This document shows positions 13,842 to 21,536 of a DNA stretch of 26,343 nucleotides, in pieces; within the stretch, counting starts at the first letter, position 1; each line of letters opens with the position of its first letter. Where the stretch lies: the NCBI GenBank assembly GCA_023390815.1, contig JAEWCC010000063.1:1-26343 (forward strand), written 5' to 3'. The notes beneath the pieces were generated by a model. It ran no database searches. It was given only the letters and a program-made list of their open reading frames with translations, and was not told the DNA's origin. The stretch comes from Bacillota bacterium. Lineage in GTDB: Bacteria; Bacillota; Clostridia; Christensenellales; SZUA-584. A program made the translations under genes and the position numbers.

Positions 13842-14900
13842 TTATCTGCGAATATCGACAAGCTTGCTCGGGTCGATCTTGCCTTCCTTAAACGTCGCCA
13901 TGTTCTGCATCATCGCGGCGGATGCCTCCAAAATACCAAACATCAGCGGGCAGCCGCTGCCCTCGCCGAGGCGCATACCGAGACGCAGCGGGGCGCTGAT
14001 GCCCAGCGCTTCCATTACAGCGCCGTAACCCGGCTCCGTGCTCTCGTGCGAGGCAAACATGTACTCCGCCGCGAGCGGATTGAGCTTCGCCGCCGCGAGC
14101 GCCGCCGTCGCGGAAATAAACCCGTCGATCACGACCGCCATCTGTTTGTAGGCCGCGCCGAGGTAAAAGCCCGTCATCGCGGCAATATCGAAGCCGCCCA
14201 GCCTCGCCAGCACGTCGAGTGGGCTGTGCGGATCGGGGTTGTTGACCGCAATCGCTTTTTTCACAATATCCAGCTTTTTTTTAAGCTGCTCGTCGGTGAT
14301 GCCCGCGCCCTTACCGACCATGATCTCCGGGTCTTTGCCGGTCAGCACGGCGGATACCGCCGAAGCGGTGGTGGTGTTGCAGATACCCATCTCGCCGCAG
14401 CCCACGATGCGGTAGTCCTTGTTCCAGAGCGCTTCCGCCGCGTCAATGCCGTGGGCGATCGCCTGCACCGCCTGCGTAATGTCCATCGCGGGGCCGCGCG
14501 CGATACTGCGCGTACCGTCGCCCAAGCGCCGGTTCTCGATGCCCGGAGCGCCCTTAAAGCCGCGCATGCCCATATCGTAGACAAATACGTCCGCGCCCGC
14601 AACCGCAGCAAACACGGTGACGCCCGTGACGCCTTTCGTCATGTTGACCGCCTGCATGGCGGTTACCGCCAGCGGTACGGAAGTAATGCCCTCGTCCCAT
14701 ACGCCATTGTCCGCCGCGAATACCGCGACGGCCTTCTTAAGCCCTACGAGGTTCGTTTTGCCGAAAATACCGGCCAGTTGCACCGCGTATTCCTCCAGCA
14801 GGCCAAGGCTTCCAATGGGCTTAACAAGATTGTCCACGTGCTCACGCGCCTTTTGGGCGGCGCTTTCTGAGACGTCTTTGATATGCATAATCCTTTTCAC
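13842..14900 (-). CDS. cobT: Nicotinate-nucleotide--dimethylbenzimidazole phosphoribosyltransferase
   Basis: CobT (352 residues) transfers phosphoribose from nicotinate mononucleotide to the lower-ligand base, giving alpha-ribazole phosphate for cobamide assembly. Landmarks are KPIGSLGLLEEYAVQLAGI (27-45), FAADNGVWDEGITSVP (61-76), the loop CGEMGICNTTTAS (168-180) and LGEGSGCPLMF with the likely catalytic base E313 (E317 in Salmonella). Length is typical. A GTG start at 14900 is chosen because GGAGG lies seven bases before it; the ATG at 14888 has no usable ribosome site. No other cobamide gene is nearby, so it may serve lower-ligand attachment or remodelling with genes elsewhere. I see no cobalamin riboswitch in the short leader. 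Confidence 0.95.
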   Translation of the reverse strand: MKRIMHIKDVSESAAQKAREHVDNLVKPIGSLGLLEEYAVQLAGIFGKTNLVGLKKAVAVFAADNGVWDEGITSVPLAVTAMQAVNMTKGVTGVTVFAAVAGADVFVYDMGMRGFKGAPGIENRRLGDGTRSIARGPAMDITQAVQAIAHGIDAAEALWNKDYRIVGCGEMGICNTTTASAVSAVLTGKDPEIMVGKGAGITDEQLKKKLDIVKKAIAVNNPDPHSPLDVLARLGGFDIAAMTGFYLGAAYKQMAVVIDGFISATAALAAAKLNPLAAEYMFASHESTEPGYGAVMEALGISAPLRLGMRLGEGSGCPLMFGILEASAAMMQNMATFKEGKIDPSKLVDIRR

Positions 14901-14926
14901 AAGGCATCCTCCGGCATTTTTTCTTC

Positions 14927-14955
14927 ATTCTACAATATCTCCCGCCGGGAAACAA
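14927..14955 (-). promoter_or_regulatory. Promoter of cobT
   Basis: On the minus strand TTGTTT (14950-14955) and TAGAAT (14927-14932) are 17 bases apart. A small palindrome, TCCCGGCGGGA, sits in the spacer and could be a regulator site. Confidence 0.6.
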
Positions 14956-14975
14956 CGCCGCTTTACGTAAATCTT

Positions 14976-14992
14976 TGATAAATTTATCACAA
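14976..14992. promoter_or_regulatory. Palindromic regulator site between cobT and nfnA
   Basis: TGATAAATTTATCA (14976-14989) is a perfect 14-base palindrome. The overlapping TTATCACAA (14984-14992) is repeated in inverted form as TTGTGATAA at 15021-15029, inside the nfnA promoter. The TTGTGA/TCACAA halves recall Rex or CRP/FNR-type sites, fitting redox control of nfnAB, but spacing does not match a textbook site exactly. Confidence 0.5.
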
Positions 14993-15009
14993 TTTCAAGC
15001 ATAAAACTC

Positions 15010-15038
15010 TTTGCATATAGTTGTGATAATGTTATAAT
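15010..15038 (+). promoter_or_regulatory. Promoter of the nfnA-nfnB operon
   Basis: TTTGCA (15010-15015) and a perfect TATAAT (15033-15038) are 17 bases apart. The half-site TTGTGATAA (15021-15029) lies in the spacer, so a bound regulator would repress. AAGGAG follows at 15071. Confidence 0.65.
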
Positions 15039-15085
15039 GGTAATACCAAATAGACTTCTACTTTATGCATAAGGAGAAATAAGCA

Positions 15086-15916
15086 GTGTACAGGATCCTG
15101 AAAAAACAGGTGCTGAACCCGCAGGTGAAGCTGATGGTCATCGATGCGCCGCTGATTGCGAAAAAAGCGCAGGCGGGGCAGTTCATCATCCTCCGGGTCA
15201 GCGAAAACGGCGAACGCATTCCGCTGACCATCGCCGACTACGACCGGGAGGCCGGTACGGTCACGATCATATTCCAAGAAGTCGGCAAAACCACACTGGA
15301 ACTCGGCACCTTGAACGAAGGCGACAGCCTCAAGGACTTTGTCGGTCCGCTCGGCAAGGCTTCGCATTTCGACAGCAGCGTAAAAAAAGCAGCCGTCATC
15401 GGCGGCGGCCTCGGCACCGCCATCGCGTACCCGCAGGCCAAGATGCTGCACAACCTCGGCGTTGAAGTCACAAGCATCATCGGCTTCCGCAATCAGGAAT
15501 TGATCCTGCTCGAAGAGGAAGTCGGCGCGGTTTCGGACAAGCTTATCGTCGTCACGGACGACGGCAGCAACGGCAACAAGGGCTTTGTCACCGACGCGCT
15601 CAAAAAAGAAATTGAAGCGGGCGAAAAGTTCGACGTCGTCGTCGCGATCGGCCCCATGATTATGATGAAATTCGTCGCGCAGCTTACCAAGCAGTACGGC
15701 ATCAAGACCATCGTCAGCATGAACCCCGTCATGATCGACGGCACGGGCATGTGCGGCGGCTGCCGCGTCACCGTGGGCGGCAAGACGCAGTTCGCGTGCG
15801 TGGACGGCCCGGACTTTGACGGCCACGAGGTCGACTTTGACGAGGCGATGCGCCGCAGCGGCATGTATAAGAAGCAGGAAGGCGACTCCTGCAACCTGTT
15901 CAAGGGGGTTAAGTAA
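15086..15916 (+). CDS. nfnA: NfnA/SudB-type FAD and [2Fe-2S] ferredoxin-NAD(P) reductase subunit
   Basis: A 276-residue subunit of the ferredoxin-NADP reductase superfamily, known as SudB or NfnA, and related to PyrK. FAD-domain residues include RIPLTIADYD (44-53); the nucleotide-binding part starts KAAVIGGGLGTAIAYPQ (101-117). The [2Fe-2S] site reads D218-G-T-G-M-C223-G-G-C226 with C238 in FACVDGP. Asp stands where PyrK has its first Cys, as known for NfnA. With NfnB it would form the electron-bifurcating NADH-dependent reduced ferredoxin:NADP oxidoreductase, or a sulfide dehydrogenase. The GTG start is chosen because AAGGAG lies nine bases upstream. nfnB follows after two bases. Confidence 0.9.
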   Translation: MYRILKKQVLNPQVKLMVIDAPLIAKKAQAGQFIILRVSENGERIPLTIADYDREAGTVTIIFQEVGKTTLELGTLNEGDSLKDFVGPLGKASHFDSSVKKAAVIGGGLGTAIAYPQAKMLHNLGVEVTSIIGFRNQELILLEEEVGAVSDKLIVVTDDGSNGNKGFVTDALKKEIEAGEKFDVVVAIGPMIMMKFVAQLTKQYGIKTIVSMNPVMIDGTGMCGGCRVTVGGKTQFACVDGPDFDGHEVDFDEAMRRSGMYKKQEGDSCNLFKGVK

Positions 15917-15918
15917 CA

Positions 15919-17313
15919 ATGGCACGCAACATGGATCCGAAAAAGACAGCAATACCCGAACAGGACCCCAAGGTCCGCGCGACAAACTTCTCCGAGGTCG
16001 CGCTGGGTTACACCGAAGAAATGGCCAAGAATGAGGCGGCGCGCTGCCTCAATTGCAAGAACAGACCGTGCGTGGCGGGCTGCCCCGTCAACGTGCAGAT
16101 ACCTGAATTCATCGACCTGATCAATCAGGGCGATTACACCGGCGCGTACGCCAAGATCCGCGAGACCAACGGCCTGCCCGCGATTTGCGGCCGCGTATGC
16201 CCGCAGGAAACGCAGTGCGAGCAACTCTGCGTGCGCGGCATCAAGGGCGAACCGGTCGGCATCGGCCGTCTCGAGCGCTTCGCCTCGGACTACGCGATTG
16301 ACAAGGGCGTGGAACCGCCGGTATGCGGCATGCCTGTTGGCAAAAAGGCCGCCGTCATCGGCTCCGGCCCCGCAGGACTCACCTGCGCGGCAGACCTTGC
16401 CAAGGCGGGCGTGGACGTGACGATCTTCGAAGCGTTCCATACGCCGGGCGGCGTGCTCGTTTACGGCATCCCCGAGTTCCGTTTACCCAAGGCGCTCGTC
16501 AAGAAGGAGATCGACGCGCTCGTATGCATGGGCGTGAAGCTCGAAACCAACATGGTGATGGGCCGCGTGCTGACGATCGACGATCTCAAGGCGCAAGGGT
16601 TTGAGACCATATTCATCGGCACGGGCGCGGGGCTTCCGAGCTTCATGAACATACCGGGCGAGAGCCTCAACGGCGTCTACTCCGCCAACGAGTTTTTAAC
16701 CCGCATCAACCTGATGAAGGGCTACAAGTTCCCCGAGTTCGACACCCCGGTCATTCGCCACAAGAAACTTGCGGTCATCGGCGGCGGCAACGTCGCGATG
16801 GACGCCGCGCGCTGCGCGAAGCGCCTGGGCGCTGAAGAGGTATACATCGTATACCGCCGCGGCGAAGCCGAGATGCCTGCGCGTGCGGAGGAAGTCCACC
16901 ATGCCAAGGAAGAGGGCATCATATTCCAGTTCCTCGTGAACCCGACGAAGATCAACGGCAACGCCGAGGGCGGCGTGGCGAGCATGACGCTGCAGAAGAT
17001 GGAACTCGGCGAGCCCGACGCTTCGGGGCGCCGCAGACCGGTTGCGGTCCCGGGCAGCGAGTACGACATCGAGCTGGATGCGGTGGTCGTGGCCATCGGC
17101 CAGTCCCCCAACCCCCTCATGCGCGAAGCGACGCCGGGCCTTGCGACGCAGAAATGGGGCGGCATCATCGTGGACGAAGCCACTGCCGCAACCAGCATTC
17201 CGGGCGTATACGCGGGCGGCGACGCGGTTTCCGGCGCGGCCACCGTTATCCTCGCCATGGGCGCGGGCAAGACGGCTGCCAAGGCCATGCTGGAGTATAT
17301 GGGCGTAAAGTAA
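15919..17313 (+). CDS. nfnB: NfnB/SudA-type NADPH:ferredoxin flavoprotein (GltA family)
   Basis: A 464-residue iron-sulfur flavoprotein of the glutamate synthase small-subunit family. The N-terminal ferredoxin-like domain binds two clusters, through C43-C46-C51-C55 and C90-C94-C100-C104. An FAD Rossmann motif GSGPAG is at 148-153 and a second nucleotide (NADPH) motif GGGNVA at 288-293, followed by YRRGEAEMPARAEE. A C-terminal FAD segment reads GVYAGGDAVSGAATVILAMGAGKTAA. No glutamate synthase large subunit is nearby, and the partner is NfnA-like, so the transhydrogenase/bifurcating role fits better than glutamate synthesis; databases may call it GltA. This links the NADPH pool to the ferredoxin that PFOR (nifJ, elsewhere in the window) reduces. 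A GC-rich terminator follows. Confidence 0.9.
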   Translation: MARNMDPKKTAIPEQDPKVRATNFSEVALGYTEEMAKNEAARCLNCKNRPCVAGCPVNVQIPEFIDLINQGDYTGAYAKIRETNGLPAICGRVCPQETQCEQLCVRGIKGEPVGIGRLERFASDYAIDKGVEPPVCGMPVGKKAAVIGSGPAGLTCAADLAKAGVDVTIFEAFHTPGGVLVYGIPEFRLPKALVKKEIDALVCMGVKLETNMVMGRVLTIDDLKAQGFETIFIGTGAGLPSFMNIPGESLNGVYSANEFLTRINLMKGYKFPEFDTPVIRHKKLAVIGGGNVAMDAARCAKRLGAEEVYIVYRRGEAEMPARAEEVHHAKEEGIIFQFLVNPTKINGNAEGGVASMTLQKMELGEPDASGRRRPVAVPGSEYDIELDAVVVAIGQSPNPLMREATPGLATQKWGGIIVDEATAATSIPGVYAGGDAVSGAATVILAMGAGKTAAKAMLEYMGVK

Positions 17314-17335
17314 GGAAAATAGATTAGATATGGAT

Positions 17336-17364
17336 GGGGCCTCCGAGAGATCGGAGGCCCCTTT
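17336..17364 (+). terminator. Terminator after nfnB
   Basis: GGGGCCTCCGA (17336-17346) pairs perfectly with TCGGAGGCCCC (17351-17361) across a GAGA loop, followed by TTT. The stem is strong and the T-run short. It also marks the last GC-rich sequence before the AT-rich gene. Confidence 0.8.
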
Positions 17365-17415
17365 AGCAAAAGTGATCATTTACAATGAATAGCACATTCT
17401 TAAAAAGGCATTATC

Positions 17416-20400
17416 TTAACCCATTCTTTTGTGCTCTATCTTAGCTTTAATATAAGCTCGGTAATCTAGTTTTATCAATAGCAAGTCTAAATATTTATTA
17501 ATAAATATTTTGTATTGTTTATCAACCTCTCCAATTTCTAAATGATTCATTTTTGAAACATATTCTATTACATTGCAGTAATATTTAGTTTTGAAGAGAT
17601 CTGAACAAAACTTGTCTTTATCAAAACTATCGTATTTATCTGAAATTATTATTTGTTTTAAGTAAGTATTTTGATCAACAGAAAAAGGCAGTTGTATTCT
17701 TTTCTTTGTTCCATATTCCTCCTCAAATACGAATTCTTCTGTTGCAATAGTTTGAAATTCGTAGTTGTTCTCAATACTTCTATTATTCTGATCTATAGAT
17801 TCTATAAAATCATCCAACAAGGCAACCTCGTCTTTTTGTATAATAACGGTATCTTCTTTAATTCTAAATGGTCGCAATACTTTGCAGTAAAAAATCTTAC
17901 CACCATAACGTTTTACAGTAATTTTAACAATATCATGTGAAATAATGTTATCACTATATCTGTCTTCCGAATTATCTGCATTAAGGTAACATTCACCATT
18001 ATCTAATTTCACGGTTTCGAAAGCCTCTTCATTTAATAGGGATAAATATTTATTTTCTACAATGAGATTCATAGTCATGTTATTTAACTGGTCAAAAGTA
18101 TATACTTGTTCTCCTTTACATACGATTTGATCCGGATTCCATACTGTATATAATCCATATAAATATTCTTTAATACACGCAGTAAACTTATGTAAAAAAT
18201 CTTCAACTCTATAAGTATAATATAAACATAATTGATATAAAGAAATTAGAAATTGGGAATTTAAATCTTCAGCCTCAATTATTTTATCAATTAGTTTTTT
18301 GATTACATGTTCTATGGCGTTATATATTATATCTTCAAAATCCACTTGCGCATCATGCTTAATGTTATTTCTTCCAATAGTTAGTAGATCATCTGCATTT
18401 TGGTCAAATATATTTAAAGAAAAATCTATATATTTTAATATCCGATTTTGTTGAAGGGAGTAAGGAAGAGCTGATCTATTTCCAACCAAAATATTTTTAT
18501 AATAAATCGAGTTACCTAGAATCCGATTATAGCGAACAGCTTTTGGTATTATTCTACTGCCATTGCGAATTTCTACTACCGGCTTTGGTATTGCTATCCT
18601 ACTTAAGCACATACATTTAATATCGAAATATTCAAGCAGTAAAACTTTCTCATCATTACTATTTCCCGTTAAACATCCATCAAATAATTGTTGTATATGT
18701 TCATTAAATACAATTTTATTTACCAACAATAATTCTTTGTTTTCATTTGTAATAGGATTTTTCGTTTCTAGACTAATTTTGAAATAATTCTCCTGCCCAA
18801 TATTTTTTCTCTTATAATAATCACTTGTTAACTGTAAAAAAATCTCTCTCCAAATCCATACTGCCTTTGGTTGCATATTTAAATCAAGCTCATATATACC
18901 TAAATCAGAGTTCTTAATTTTCTCTTCATCAATTCTAACTATAACCTTAGTGCCTCTACTAATATTTCCGCTGTATTCTTCAACGCTAATAAACCCATGG
19001 TTTGAATTACCTGATTCTAATGTTATTTTCTTTGGCGGTTCATCGTCAGTTTTAGTAATCATTTCAAATGAGTCAGCTACCATAAAAATGGATTGTAGTC
19101 CTAATCCAAAAGCCCCAGACGGTTTTAGCCAATTCGGCATTGAATCAATTTCCATCTTTCTTTTTAATGACTTGTGTGCTCCAACTTTTGCTATAACTTT
19201 TAAATCATCACTACTAATACCCGTTCCTTTATCTGTTATTTCAATGACAACTGAATTATCCAAAAGGAATATTTTTATTCTGATATCAAGCTTTTCATAT
19301 TCTGCGATCCTTATGTCTATTGGTAATAAAGCTTTATTATATCTTTCAGGATCTTGTACTTTTAAATCGGTCCATAATTGAATTAAGGATGTGTCAATCG
19401 AATTTTGTATTATCTCTCTTATAAATATGAATTTATCATAATAAATGTTAGCGCCTTGCAACAATTCAATAGCTCGACTTTTAGATATAGTAAATTCGAG
19501 GTTAGAAAAACCGGCCCATATATTACTTCCATTAATAGTAATCTTGCTAAAATTAATAATAGGAGCATACCCGTAATCATCAGGAGATACATTTTTCCAG
19601 GCCATTGCTAAGAAATTAGTTGTTTTCGTTAATAAATCAATCCATTCTCTTACGATTCTAAAGACGTTTATATCTGGGGTATCTGATTCTATTTCTATAC
19701 CGCTCGGGGTAACAAGGAACTGTTTAATTGATTTATGCTTTTCAAGATGAAGTTTCGAATTGCTAGGTAGCGGACTAGACGATTCTAATATGTATTCATT
19801 AAAACGATCAGTATCTAGATCCAAAAGATCACCTAAACAAAGCATCCCTGCTATAAATCTAGGATGTAAATAATCATCTGATAAGCCATTAGTCATATAA
19901 GGAAGCTCAATAATTTTTTCTATATCTTGTTGATGCTTTATACATATTTCATTAAGTAGAGTTATAAATCTAATATTAATAAAATTATTAATATTAAACT
20001 TTTCCATTAATTCATCAATATATTTCGTTGACCGTATAGCGTGCTTTTCTCTAAAACAAGTTTCTATTATTAATAGTACATCATTGAAAACATCAATTGA
20101 TTTTTCATAGACTTCTTTATTACCTTTACTTTTATCAAAATCTATTTTTTCAAACTTTGCTAACCTTCTTGCTGCATTACTAATTTCCAAAGTAGATGAA
20201 TTTGTTAATTCAAGTAACTTATTTTTAAACTCATCAGAATAGAAAAAATCTATAATATCATTATATTTTAATGCCATACCTAAATCGTGTGAATAAAATA
20301 CCATTAGCATCATCCACGTATCTGAAACGGAGAGTCTTATAATTCTATCCTGTCCTAGAAAACGTTCAATCTGTTGACAAATGGTCTTTGAATGCGAGGC

Positions 20401-20550
20401 ATCATGTAAACTAAAGTGGGGGAAATAATTGGAGACTGTCTCGAGCTTATTTTTAATTTGAATCTTTAGCACTTCCCATGAATTATAAAGTTTTAAATTA
20501 TCCTCATTTAATACTGATAGTTCCTTTAAATGCCCCTCTAAAGTTAACAT
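17416..20550 (-). CDS. HD hydrolase-like / Hsp90-type ATPase fusion protein, AT-rich, probably acquired
   Basis: A 1044-residue soluble protein of unknown function. Residues 40-250 look like an HD-superfamily domain: HFSLHDASHS (H45, H49, D50, H53), SHDLGMAL (H88-D89), REKHAI (H170) and CLGDLLDLDTDRF (D241, D244). Residues 370-500 are an Hsp90-like GHKL ATPase: N-box REIIQNSID (E379, N383, D386), TDKGTGISSDDLKVIAKVGAHKS (D440, G442, G444; compare Hsp90 DTGIG and TIAKSGT) and GAFGLGLQSIFMVADSF (compare GQFGVGFYSAFLVAD). The remaining 540 residues include DDLLTIGRNNI but no domain I recognise. The ATG at 20550 follows GGGGGAAGAA; an upstream in-frame start (20619) would read through the leader repeat. 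GC is about 30% by eye, far below its neighbours, which suggests transfer. HD plus Hsp90-type ATPase architectures occur in bacterial conflict systems, so a defence role is plausible but unproven. Confidence 0.85.
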   Translation of the reverse strand: MLTLEGHLKELSVLNEDNLKLYNSWEVLKIQIKNKLETVSNYFPHFSLHDASHSKTICQQIERFLGQDRIIRLSVSDTWMMLMVFYSHDLGMALKYNDIIDFFYSDEFKNKLLELTNSSTLEISNAARRLAKFEKIDFDKSKGNKEVYEKSIDVFNDVLLIIETCFREKHAIRSTKYIDELMEKFNINNFINIRFITLLNEICIKHQQDIEKIIELPYMTNGLSDDYLHPRFIAGMLCLGDLLDLDTDRFNEYILESSSPLPSNSKLHLEKHKSIKQFLVTPSGIEIESDTPDINVFRIVREWIDLLTKTTNFLAMAWKNVSPDDYGYAPIINFSKITINGSNIWAGFSNLEFTISKSRAIELLQGANIYYDKFIFIREIIQNSIDTSLIQLWTDLKVQDPERYNKALLPIDIRIAEYEKLDIRIKIFLLDNSVVIEITDKGTGISSDDLKVIAKVGAHKSLKRKMEIDSMPNWLKPSGAFGLGLQSIFMVADSFEMITKTDDEPPKKITLESGNSNHGFISVEEYSGNISRGTKVIVRIDEEKIKNSDLGIYELDLNMQPKAVWIWREIFLQLTSDYYKRKNIGQENYFKISLETKNPITNENKELLLVNKIVFNEHIQQLFDGCLTGNSNDEKVLLLEYFDIKCMCLSRIAIPKPVVEIRNGSRIIPKAVRYNRILGNSIYYKNILVGNRSALPYSLQQNRILKYIDFSLNIFDQNADDLLTIGRNNIKHDAQVDFEDIIYNAIEHVIKKLIDKIIEAEDLNSQFLISLYQLCLYYTYRVEDFLHKFTACIKEYLYGLYTVWNPDQIVCKGEQVYTFDQLNNMTMNLIVENKYLSLLNEEAFETVKLDNGECYLNADNSEDRYSDNIISHDIVKITVKRYGGKIFYCKVLRPFRIKEDTVIIQKDEVALLDDFIESIDQNNRSIENNYEFQTIATEEFVFEEEYGTKKRIQLPFSVDQNTYLKQIIISDKYDSFDKDKFCSDLFKTKYYCNVIEYVSKMNHLEIGEVDKQYKIFINKYLDLLLIKLDYRAYIKAKIEHKRMG

Positions 20551-20590
20551 TTCTTCCCCCTTAATAATGGATTCTATTCTTCCTGCCCTT

Positions 20591-20646
20591 ATTCGACAAT
20601 TATATCCATATTCCTGCAAAAGCTATAAAAAGCCCTGCCCCAGCAC
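20591..20646 (-). repeat. Leader-like element, copy 1 (ahead of the HD/Hsp90-like gene)
   Basis: A 56-base element about four-fifths identical to 21416-21472, in the same orientation relative to the gene that follows. On the minus strand it contains GCAGGAATATGGATATAAT and then GTCGAAT. The TATAAT (20599-20604) could be the -10 box of the AT-rich gene, though the -35 is weak. Confidence 0.6.
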
Positions 20647-20673
20647 GGAAAGGCGCGCGTCGGATGATGCCAT

Positions 20674-21043
20674 AAGCCTTCCCCTGAGGGGAAGGTGGCC
20701 GAGCAGAGCGGTGCGAAGCGAGGCCGGATGAGGGGTCAGCGGTGGCAATGATACGGCAGGGCGGGACGTCCCGGAGGCCGTCCCCTACGGTACGGAGGGC
20801 GCAGGAGCCGAGCAGAGCGGTGCGGCGCGAGGCCGGATGAGGGGTGAAGTGGCGGAAATGATACAAGCAGGGCGGGCGGCTATTAGCCGCCCCTACGTTG
20901 CGGATGGTTGACCGCCGATAAAGCCTTCCCCTGGGGGAAGGTGGCCGAGCCAAAGCGGAACGCTGCGAGGCCGGATGAGGGGTCAGGAATGGCAATGATC
21001 TGGTCGGGCGGGACGTCCCGGAGGCTGTCCCCTACGGTACGGA
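20674..21043. repeat. Three tandem composite GC-rich intergenic repeats
   Basis: Two modules alternate three times with a period of about 120 bases. Module A (20674-20736, 20803-20845 truncated, 20920-20983) begins with a CCTTCCCCT/AGGGGAAGG hairpin, continues GGCCGAGC, and ends GAGGCCGGATGAGGGGT. Module B (20757-20796, 20867-20904, 21004-21043) contains GGCGGGACGTCCCGGAGG and ends CCCCTACGGTACGGA; its middle copy has a different palindromic core (GGGCGGCTATTAGCCGCCC). Linkers with GGCAATGAT are also shared. This is a REP-like mosaic. Similar modules are widespread between genes in gut Clostridia, as I recall. No gene is called here although some frames stay open. Confidence 0.8.
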
Positions 21044-21056
21044 TGAAAAGCAGAGC

Positions 21057-21374
21057 CTATTCTACTCCCTCAACGCAGGCTTTTCCGTCCTTGAAATAGA
21101 TCAAAGCAATGAGCGGCTGTAAATCGTCGCCCTCGAGGAAATCTTCCGGCCAAAGATCTTCTGCGCTCAGTTTTTCTTGTAACGTTTCGGGATTTAAATC
21201 GCTTTCACCGATCTGGGTATCGGGGTTGAGTATGTTATACGTATTGATTCCAGTTGCAAGTATTCTGGCATTGGCTTCGTTGACTTTCTCGTTTGCATTT
21301 TCCGAAAGATTCAAACAGCCCGCGAGGGAAATCAGCATGGTGACGCACACTAAAAGAAGCAATATCTTTCTCAT
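21057..21374 (-). CDS. Small lipoprotein of unknown function
   Basis: A 105-residue protein with a lipoprotein signal (MRKILLLLVCVTMLISLAGC; Cys at 20). The mature part is acidic (NLSENANEKVNEANARILATGINTYN), then TLQEKLSAEDLWPEDFLEG, ending IALIYFKDGKACVEGVE. The segment from about 30 to 90 weakly recalls the variable part of pilin-like proteins, in which a short helix is followed by small strands, but I do not recognise a family. GGGAGT precedes the ATG. A leader-like element shared with the AT-rich gene lies just upstream. It would be anchored on the outer face of the membrane. Confidence 0.7.
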   Translation of the reverse strand: MRKILLLLVCVTMLISLAGCLNLSENANEKVNEANARILATGINTYNILNPDTQIGESDLNPETLQEKLSAEDLWPEDFLEGDDLQPLIALIYFKDGKACVEGVE

Positions 21375-21415
21375 TGGAACACTCCCGTCTTTATATTGTC
21401 TTGCCTGTTTACTCT

Positions 21416-21472
21416 ATTCGACCAAAATACCCATATTCCTTGCAAAACCCGTAAAAGGCCCTGCTTCAGCAC
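21416..21472 (-). repeat. Leader-like element, copy 2 (ahead of the small lipoprotein gene)
   Basis: It matches 20591-20646 through ATTCGAC, CCATATTCC, TGCAAAA, CCCTGC and CAGCAC on the plus strand. The TATAAT of copy 1 is here changed to TATTTT. It lies about 40 bases before the lipoprotein start codon, as a promoter or leader element would. Confidence 0.6.
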
Positions 21473-21536
21473 AAAGAGTACGGCCTGTTGGTTTGGAACC
21501 GGCATGAAAAACCTCCCAAACCGGATGCCCTAAGCG

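Noticed and set aside
13823..13861. Longer N-terminus of the CPBP protease from a TTG at 13861
   Set aside because: The TTG lacks a ribosome site and lies inside cobT. The ATG at 13822 has AAGGCGGGC at good spacing.
14889..15085. Cobalamin riboswitch in front of cobT
   Set aside because: The cobT leader after the predicted promoter is only about 20-30 bases, too short, and no B12-box-like sequence is seen.
20551..20619. Longer N-terminus of the HD/Hsp90-like protein from 20619
   Set aside because: The extra 23 codons run through the leader repeat and the possible -10 box. The ATG at 20550 has a strong GGGGGAAG ribosome site.
17366..20622. GCAAAAG at both edges of the AT-rich island as a target-site duplication
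   Set aside because: Seven bases are easily found by chance in AT-rich DNA, and the right copy is part of the repeated leader element. No transposase or integrase is present.
20600..21099. Open frames of 60-130 codons on both strands across the repeat cluster
   Set aside because: They are made of the GC-rich A and B repeat modules, have no ribosome sites, and translate to low-complexity Pro/Arg/Ser-rich sequence. The repeats explain them.
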